From Corticibacter populi (GTDB taxonomy: Bacteria; Pseudomonadota; Gammaproteobacteria; Burkholderiales; Burkholderiaceae_C): a DNA stretch of 64,000 nt. This document shows positions 59,099-64,000 of the stretch, one piece after another; within the stretch, counting starts at the first letter, position 1; each line of letters starts with the position of its first letter. The notes under the pieces are model-generated. The model worked only from the letters and a program-made list of their open reading frames with translations, was not told the DNA's origin and did not search any database. The translations under genes and the position numbers were made by a program. The DNA is taken from contig NZ_SGWR01000001.1 of the NCBI RefSeq assembly GCF_004217315.1, positions 372,001 through 436,000 on the forward strand, read 5' to 3'.

Positions 59099-60205
59099 TC
59101 AGGCCAGGTATTGCTTGAAGAAAGCGGTCAGCTTGTCGAAGGGGATCTTTTCCAAGTTGTCGTAGAGGTCTACGTGGACGGCTCCCGGAATGATCATGAG
59201 TTCCTTCGGCTCGGCCGCCGCTGCATAGGCGGTTTCACTGAAATAGCGCGAGTGCGCGTTTTCGCCGTGGATGAAGAGGATCGGCCGCGGCGAAATCTCC
59301 TTGATGTAGGTCAGGATCGGCATGTTCATGAACGACAGCGGCGTGGTGATCGTCCAGGCGTTGCCAGAGTTGACGGCTCTCGGGTGATAGCCGCGCGGCG
59401 TCATGTAGTAGTTGTGGTAATCAACCAGGAACTGCGCCTCGCCGCCCTTCAGTTCGTTGTAGGCTGGCTGGTAGGCGGGCTTGCCAGCTTCCGCATCCTT
59501 CCAGCGCTGCTGGCTCAATTGCTCCAACGTCTGCGTCCGTTGCTCCAAGGTGACGCTGTCGTTGTAGCCCTTGGACATCACGCGGGTCATGTCGTACATG
59601 GTGCTGGCGGCCACGGCCTTCACGCGCTTGTCCACGGCGACTGCATTGAGCACCATGCCGCCCCAGCCGCAGATGCCGATCACGCCAATGCGCTCACGGT
59701 CCACATTCGGCTGCAGGCCCAGGCAGTCCACGGCGGCGCTCACGTCCTCGGTGTTGATGTCCGGCGAAGCGACATTGCGGGGTTCACCCCCACTTTCGCC
59801 GGTGTAGGACGGATCGAAGGCCAGCGTCACGAAACCGCGCTCGGCCATGGTCTGCGCATACAGGCCCGAGGACTGTTCCTTGACGGCGCCGAAGGGGCCA
59901 CACACCACCAGGGCGGCCTGCCTGCCGCTGACGCCCTTGGGCTGATACAAGTCAGCTGCCAAGGTGATGCCATAACGATTCGTGAAGGTGACCTTCTTGT
60001 GATCCACCTTGTCGCTCTTGGGGAACACCTTGTCCCATTTGTCGGTGAGCGTCAGGCGCGTCTGCGCGACAGCGGGGCTGGTGGCGACAGCTGCCACGCC
60101 AAGGCCAGCGATCCCGGTGGCCGTCATTTTCAGCACGTTGCGCCGACTTTGGTTGGCGCCATCTTGGCGGACGAGAGCGTCGCCAGCTTCTTGATTGTTT
60201 TCCAT
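59099..60205 (-). CDS. Tat-exported dienelactone-hydrolase-like alpha/beta hydrolase
   Basis: Protein of 368 aa. The Tat signal is SRRNVLKM (twin arginines 21-22) with a hydrophobic core and AVA cleavage near 48, so it is exported folded. The nucleophile elbow reads GICGWGG, putting Cys179 where most hydrolases have Ser, as in dienelactone hydrolases. A later GAVHVDLYDN supplies a likely catalytic His-Asp region. Related proteins are annotated as X-Pro dipeptidyl-peptidase/DLH. It stands alone between the terminator at 59019 and the broken SDR gene. Confidence 0.88.
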   Translation of the reverse strand: MENNQEAGDALVRQDGANQSRRNVLKMTATGIAGLGVAAVATSPAVAQTRLTLTDKWDKVFPKSDKVDHKKVTFTNRYGITLAADLYQPKGVSGRQAALVVCGPFGAVKEQSSGLYAQTMAERGFVTLAFDPSYTGESGGEPRNVASPDINTEDVSAAVDCLGLQPNVDRERIGVIGICGWGGMVLNAVAVDKRVKAVAASTMYDMTRVMSKGYNDSVTLEQRTQTLEQLSQQRWKDAEAGKPAYQPAYNELKGGEAQFLVDYHNYYMTPRGYHPRAVNSGNAWTITTPLSFMNMPILTYIKEISPRPILFIHGENAHSRYFSETAYAAAAEPKELMIIPGAVHVDLYDNLEKIPFDKLTAFFKQYLA

Positions 60206-60253
60206 GGTGCAGTTCCTTTCATGATCGTATTCGGAGATATGAGATAGGGAGGG

Positions 60254-60904
60254 TCAGACGGTTTGTCCGCCATCGACGACAAGGTTGGCGCCTGCGGTGA
60301 AACCAGCGTCCCCGGAGCACAGATAAAGTACGGCTGCTGCGATCTCCTCGGGCTTGCCGGGGCGGCCTACGGGTTCGTTGGCGATGACGGTCTGGAGGCC
60401 TTCTTCCGTACCTCCGGTGAAGCGGGCCATCATCGGCGTGTCGATGAAGCCTGGGGAAACGACGTTGACGCGGATGCCTTTGCGGGCATAGTCCAGCGCT
60501 GCAGCCTTGCTCATGCCGGTGAGGCCTCATTTGGTCGCGCAGTACGCCGCTTGGCCGGCGAAGCCCTTGACGGACGGCTGCGCCGGAGCAGGTGTTGACG
60601 ATGGCACCGCCAGAGCCCTGTTTGAGCATTTGCGCGATCTGGTACTTCATGCTGAAAAACACGCCGCTCAGGTTGGTGCTGATCTGGCGCTCCCATATTC
60701 AGCACTGGAGATATCGGCCAACGCAATGGCTCCATGCCCCACGCCTGCGTTGTTGAAAGCGGCGTCGAAGCGGCCGAGCGTGGCAACGGTCTTGGTGACG
60801 GCGGCGCCGGCCTTTGCGAAGGCGATGGCCGTTGCGCGCCCGATTCCGGTGCCGGCGCCGGTGACAAAAGCAACTTTGCCCGTGTAATCGAATTGGATAG
60901 CCAT
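60254..60904 (-). pseudogene. frameshifted and internally deleted SDR gene
   Basis: Three minus-strand frames must be joined to recover one SDR. The N-terminus (60904 to about 60680) reads [24 protein letters not shown] and [12 protein letters not shown]. The middle reads KYQIAQMLKQGSGGAIVNTCSGA. The C-terminus (from about 60514) reads SKAAALDYARKGIRVNVVSPGFIDTPMM and VVDGGQTV. At least two frameshifts are needed, and about 40 residues are missing between GAAV and [15 protein letters not shown]. The catalytic Tyr region is disrupted at the second shift. It is divergent from lysR. Confidence 0.85.
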
Positions 60905-61044
60905 GAGAACTCCTTCTGCAGTCTTGCTGGAAAGACATGGAAGGAGAGAGCATCAGCTCGTGCAGTCGCCGGCGGCCTTGATGGCCGAGGCGCAGACCTT
61001 CCATCGGTATGCAGCGAATTTTCCCGCGCGGGCCTTTCCTTGAC

Positions 61045-61086
61045 TAGCTAATGAATTCTTAAAATAGTTATAAGATTAGCTAATTA
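61045..61086. promoter_or_regulatory. probable LysR-regulator operator and divergent promoters
   Basis: A markedly AT-rich stretch in the 205-bp gap between the broken SDR gene and lysR. TAGCTAAT (61045) recurs as TTAGCTAATTA (61076), 31 bp apart, and TAGCTA is itself palindromic. The layout (regulator divergent from its target, T-N-A type repeats in between) is usual for LysR systems. Binding is inferred. Confidence 0.5.
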
Positions 61087-61109
61087 ATAGGTCATGAGAG
61101 ACTGAAAGT

Positions 61110-62033
61110 ATGGCCAGACGTAACCTCAACGATCTACTCTCCTTCGTCACGGTCGCGCGTGAGGGGAGTTTCACGCGCGCTGCGGCGCATCTGGGCGTGA
61201 CCCAATCGGCGCTGAGTCAGGCCATCAGCGGATTGGAAGCGCGTCTGGACATTCGCCTGCTGACACGAACCACGCGCAGTGTGTCGCCTACGGCCGCCGG
61301 GGAGCAGTTATTGCAGGCAATCGGGCATCGCTTCGATGAGATCGAGGCGGAGCTGGACCAGTTGTCGGAACTGCGCGACAAGCCAGTCGGGACAGTACGG
61401 ATCACCTGTGGAGATCATGTGCTGCGGACGACGCTGCAGCCCAAGCTGGCACCCCTGCTGCGGCAGTATCCCGACATCAGGGTGGAGTTCGATGTGAACT
61501 ACGGCTTCCGCGACATCGTGGCCGACCGCTTCGATGCCGGCGTGCGGCTTGGCGACACCATCGACAAGGACATGATCGCCGTCCCCATCGGACCGCAGCT
61601 ACGCATGGCGGTCGTTGCCTCACCTGACTATTTCTCAAAACACCCTAGGCCGAAGAACCCCCAGGACTTGATGAAGCACAACTGCATCAACATGCGGATG
61701 CAGTCCGGTGGCGGGCTGTACGTCTGGGACTTTCAGAAGCGCGGCCGACAAGTCAACGTGCGTGTTGATGGGCAGCTTGTTTTCAATACCTCTCCCAACA
61801 TGGTGGATGCGGCGCTCGACGGTCTGGGCATCGCATGGCTGCCGGAAGAGGAATTTGCGCCACACATTGAGCAAGGGCGGCTGGTTCGCGTGATGGAGGA
61901 TTGGTGTGCTCCGTTTGCCGGCTACTACCTTTACTATCCCAGTCGACGGCAACCTTCTCGAGCCTTTTCGCTTGTCGTGGATGCTCTGCGCTACACGAAG
62001 CCGAACGGAGTCAAGACGTCGGCTACAGCTTAG
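61110..62033 (+). CDS. LysR-family transcriptional regulator
   Basis: Regulator of 307 aa: winged HTH at 1-60 (LLSFVTVAREGSFTRAAAHLGVTQSALSQAISGLEARLDIRLLTRTTRSV) and a substrate-binding-like domain (92-295) of the group that includes DsdC/AaeR-like proteins (VRITCGDHVLRTTLQPKLAPLL). It probably controls the divergent accessory genes; a small aromatic or quinone effector is possible but unproven. Its last codons overlap an IS3 remnant, so the C-terminal few residues may have been set by that insertion. Confidence 0.93.
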   Translation: MARRNLNDLLSFVTVAREGSFTRAAAHLGVTQSALSQAISGLEARLDIRLLTRTTRSVSPTAAGEQLLQAIGHRFDEIEAELDQLSELRDKPVGTVRITCGDHVLRTTLQPKLAPLLRQYPDIRVEFDVNYGFRDIVADRFDAGVRLGDTIDKDMIAVPIGPQLRMAVVASPDYFSKHPRPKNPQDLMKHNCINMRMQSGGGLYVWDFQKRGRQVNVRVDGQLVFNTSPNMVDAALDGLGIAWLPEEEFAPHIEQGRLVRVMEDWCAPFAGYYLYYPSRRQPSRAFSLVVDALRYTKPNGVKTSATA

Positions 62034-62181
62034 CCACTTCCTTGCGCAGCCGCGCCATCTCCGCGTCCTCTCGTGCACGTCCAGGTCCTTGCCCGCTTGG
62101 GCCATCGCCATCCCCGCGCTCGGTGACCAGTTTGACCGTTTCAAGCTTGAGCTGATGTCTGAATTTCCTTCTCGTGACCAT
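62023..62181 (-). mobile_element. IS3-family OrfA remnant
   Basis: A 52-residue frame beginning VTRRKFRHQLKLETVKLVTERG, the start of an IS3-family OrfA (compare TRRKYSDEFKREAVRLVTERG), then scrambled sequence, then AEMARLRKEVAKL, which is the coiled-coil part normally 45 or so residues further on. The HTH core between them is lost. There is no OrfB and no intact ends. It marks the right edge of the accessory block. Confidence 0.7.
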
Positions 62182-62245
62182 CAGCCACCTTCCAATTTCA
62201 TCTCCCACCTTAACAAGGTGTCTTTGAAACTGGCAGCAGCTCAAT

Positions 62246-62278
62246 GAAAAAAGCCGCTGTCATCGACAGCGGCTTTTT
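62246..62278 (-). terminator. rho-independent terminator of the SWIB gene
   Basis: Stem GCCGCTGTC/GACAGCGGC with a 3-nt loop, flanked by A-run and T-run, so it can act on both strands. It lies 54 nt beyond the stop of the SWIB gene and can also end lysR transcription. Confidence 0.9.
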
Positions 62279-62331
62279 CATGCGGTGGGCCGCGACGCAA
62301 CGGCATGGCCGGTGCGTCTGCCTGGCGGAGT

Positions 62332-62598
62332 TCAGCTTACGTGCTTGCCGATCAGGCCGGCCAATTCGAACATGGAAACCTGATCCTTGCCGAAGATGGG
62401 TTTGAGCTTGGCATCGGCGTTGATGTTGCGCTTGTTCTTCGGGTCCTGCAGGTTGTTGGCCTTGATGTAGTCCCAGAGCTTCTTCACGATCTCGGTGCGT
62501 GGCAGCGGCTCGGCGCCGACCACGGCTGCCAGCTGGGCATTCGGTTTCAGCGGCTTCATGAAAGCGGCGTTGGGCGTACGTTTCTTGGCTGTGGCCAT
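62332..62598 (-). CDS. SWIB/MDM2-domain protein
   Basis: Protein of 88 aa consisting of a basic N-terminus (MATAKKRTPNAAFMKPLKP) and one SWIB/MDM2 domain (AAVVGAEPLPRTEIVKKLWDYIKANNLQDPKNKRNINADAKLKPIFG). Stand-alone SWIB proteins occur in chlamydiae and various proteobacteria and have been tied to chromatin or topoisomerase functions; the role here is unknown. An AAGGAATTT sequence precedes the ATG. Confidence 0.93.
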   Translation of the reverse strand: MATAKKRTPNAAFMKPLKPNAQLAAVVGAEPLPRTEIVKKLWDYIKANNLQDPKNKRNINADAKLKPIFGKDQVSMFELAGLIGKHVS

Positions 62599-63075
62599 GG
62601 AGAAATTCCTTTGTTCAAAGGGTGGTTGCTATAAGTCTTGCCGGCGTTGCCGCAAGGGGCAGCAGGCCCGGCTGGACGCTGTTCGATTCTACGGGAACAC
62701 CGCCGCACGGGGCGGTATGCGCCGGAAAGGCGGCCATCGAACGAAATCGGCCGAGTGACGCACCAAACTGTCAGGGCGTCCGCAGCCGCCTAGCCGGACA
62801 TGGCCGCAATGCTAGCGAAAAAAAGCGCCTGCTACCGCGATCCTGCGGAAAATTCCGTACTTTCCCGCCGATGCTATCGTAAACATCTGTTGCGCCATGG
62901 CTTCAGAGCCTGTTCATGGTGTCGTTGATCGGGCGGAGAACGGGCCGATGCCGCTTTCGTGCCATGATGCGGGCCCGCGCCTGTCATGGCCGTGCCTCAC
63001 CAAAATAGATAGAGGGGCCAGCCGCGCGCGGTCATTGGACGAAGCCCGGCCCTGAAGCGCTTACAATGCACGGCT
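62599..63075. other. non-coding region between SWIB and siderophore-binding genes
   Basis: About 477 bp with no gene. It contains a single arm of the terminal repeat family, TCAGAGCCTGTTCA at 62903-62916. It should include the promoter of the SWIB gene (left) and, on the right, that of the binding-protein gene at 63133. Confidence 0.5.
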
Positions 63076-63094
63076 GACAATCATTATCATTCAT
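63076..63094 (+). promoter_or_regulatory. Fur box
   Basis: GACAATCATTATCATTCAT matches the 19-bp Fur consensus at 13 positions and can be read as overlapping NAT(A/T)AT hexamers (AATCAT, TATCAT). It lies 39 bp before the start codon of a siderophore-binding protein, so iron repression is expected. Confidence 0.75.
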
Positions 63095-63132
63095 TGGCCC
63101 CTCGCGAGGGCGGCCGCTTCGCACTTTCGAGT

Positions 63133-64000
63133 ATGACCTCTCCATCCGTTTTTCCCCGTTCCCTGCGCGCCGGCTCTGCCGCGCTGGCTATGCTGGCTGT
63201 CTGCTGGACCGGGTTGGTGCCTGCGGCTGCGGCTGCGGCTGCGGCAGAGGTGACCAATGCAGCTGCCACCAAGGTGATCGAGCATGCCAAGGGACGCGCC
63301 GAGGTGCCGCTGCATCCGCAGCGGGTGGTGGTGTTCGATCTGGCCACGCTCGATACGCTCAGTGCACTGGGGGTGGATGCGATCAAGGGCGTGCCAGCCT
63401 TCAAGATGCCCGAGCATCTCAAGCAATACGAATCGGCCGACTTCACCAAGGTCGGTAGCCTGTTCGAGCCGGACTACGAGGCCATTCGTGCCTTGCGGCC
63501 GGATGTGATCTTCATCGGACGCCGCTCGGAAGCGCGCTATGCCGATCTCGAGAAGCTGGCGCCCACCGTGGACATGGCCATCGATGAAGACCACCCGGTG
63601 CAAAGCATTTTTGCCAATGTGCGCATGCTCGGCGAACTGTTCGGCAAGCAGCAGCGCGCGGAGGAACTGGTCGCTGAGACCGAGGCATCGATTGCCGAAC
63701 TGAAGAAGGTCACGCCCGATGCCGGCAAGGCCTTGCTGCTGCTGGTGAGCGGCGGCCGCATCAACAGCTACGGGCCGGGCTCGCGCATGGGCATGGTCTT
63801 CGACGTGTTCGGCGTTCAGCCCGCGCAGGCTGCCGGTAGCCATGAGCGGCATGGCCAGTCGGTTTCGTTCGAATACATTCTGCAGGCCAACCCCGATTGG
63901 CTGCTGGTGCTCGACCGCGATTCGGCCATTGGCCGGGAGGGTGAAGCGGCCAGGCAACTGCTGGACAATGCCCTGGTCAATGCGACGAATGCGGCCAAGA
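63133..64000 (+). CDS. siderophore ABC transporter substrate-binding protein (CeuA/FatB-like), 3' end outside the window
   Basis: The first 289 codons run to the window edge without a stop. The N-terminus is a signal peptide (basic MTSPSVFPRSLRAG, hydrophobic ALAMLAVCW, then an Ala-rich run). The mature protein reads VIEHAKGRAEVPLHPQRVVV, FDLATLDTLSALGVDAI, YEAIRALRPDVIFIGRR and later GSRMGMVFDVFGV with a conserved SFEYI segment, all typical of class III periplasmic ferric-siderophore binders. A GCGGCT hexamer is repeated three times in the signal-peptide coding part (63223-63246). A Fur box precedes it. Confidence 0.92.
   Translation, partial: MTSPSVFPRSLRAGSAALAMLAVCWTGLVPAAAAAAAAEVTNAAATKVIEHAKGRAEVPLHPQRVVVFDLATLDTLSALGVDAIKGVPAFKMPEHLKQYESADFTKVGSLFEPDYEAIRALRPDVIFIGRRSEARYADLEKLAPTVDMAIDEDHPVQSIFANVRMLGELFGKQQRAEELVAETEASIAELKKVTPDAGKALLLLVSGGRINSYGPGSRMGMVFDVFGVQPAQAAGSHERHGQSVSFEYILQANPDWLLVLDRDSAIGREGEAARQLLDNALVNATNAAK

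Overview
The window looks like the chromosome of a high-GC betaproteobacterium of the order Burkholderiales, probably Comamonadaceae or a close relative. The evidence is a Bug-type tricarboxylate-transporter binding protein, DUF3567, DUF3108 and DUF4124 proteins, a Rieske oxygenase divergent from xseB-ispA-dxs, divergent ppsR/ppsA, and glnA followed by a DUF4124 gene and ntrB-ntrC. The genus cannot be fixed from the sequence alone. There is no rRNA, CRISPR array, prophage or intact insertion sequence.

Layout. Positions 0-5 kb hold a Bug solute-binding protein, a ferredoxin-reductase-like protein divergent from an SDR-family protein, and a translationally coupled lipoprotein/DUF4124 pair. 5-10.5 kb is the nitrogen-control block: glnA behind a textbook sigma-54 promoter with upstream NtrC-type sites, a DUF4124 protein, then ntrB and ntrC. 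At 10.7-11.0 kb there is a tRNA-Leu(UAA) gene on the minus strand whose anticodon is split by a group I intron of about 224 nt. 11-20 kb carries envelope and housekeeping genes: a GT28-like glycosyltransferase, a DMT-type membrane protein, purU, a ChaN lipoprotein, a phospholipase D/cardiolipin synthase, DUF3567, DUF3108, a nitroreductase and a DUF457 membrane protein. 20-27.5 kb has ugpA-ugpE-ugpC without ugpB, a yfiR-yfiN-yfiB c-di-GMP module, rdgC and ugpQ. 27.6-34.2 kb is a six-gene Mrp/Pha cation/proton antiporter operon (AB fusion, C, D, E, F, G) in which nearly every junction overlaps.

34.5-42.7 kb holds the Rieske oxygenase, xseB-ispA-dxs (start of isoprenoid synthesis), a DUF333 lipoprotein, exopolyphosphatase and an iron-dependent alcohol dehydrogenase. 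42.9-52.7 kb holds an HSL-type esterase, ppsR/ppsA (PEP synthase and its regulator), a quinone oxidoreductase, a 272-bp palindromic element, clpB with a sigma-32-like promoter, and cysH. 53-54.9 kb has an SDR and a quinone oxidoreductase. 55-62.2 kb looks like an accessory block: SDR, zinc alcohol dehydrogenase, a cyclophilin-like protein, an MFS exporter, a Tat-exported hydrolase with a cysteine nucleophile, a broken SDR gene, a LysR regulator and an IS3-family remnant at its right edge. 62.3-64 kb holds a SWIB-domain protein and a Fur-box-preceded siderophore-binding protein that runs off the end.

Two families of small palindromic repeats stand out. One (core TGAGAACCTGTTCA and variants) sits at gene 3' ends and supplies the stop codon of three genes. 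The other is a 272-bp element with about 28-bp terminal inverted repeats in front of clpB. These and the intron-split tRNA are the features routine annotation is most likely to miss.
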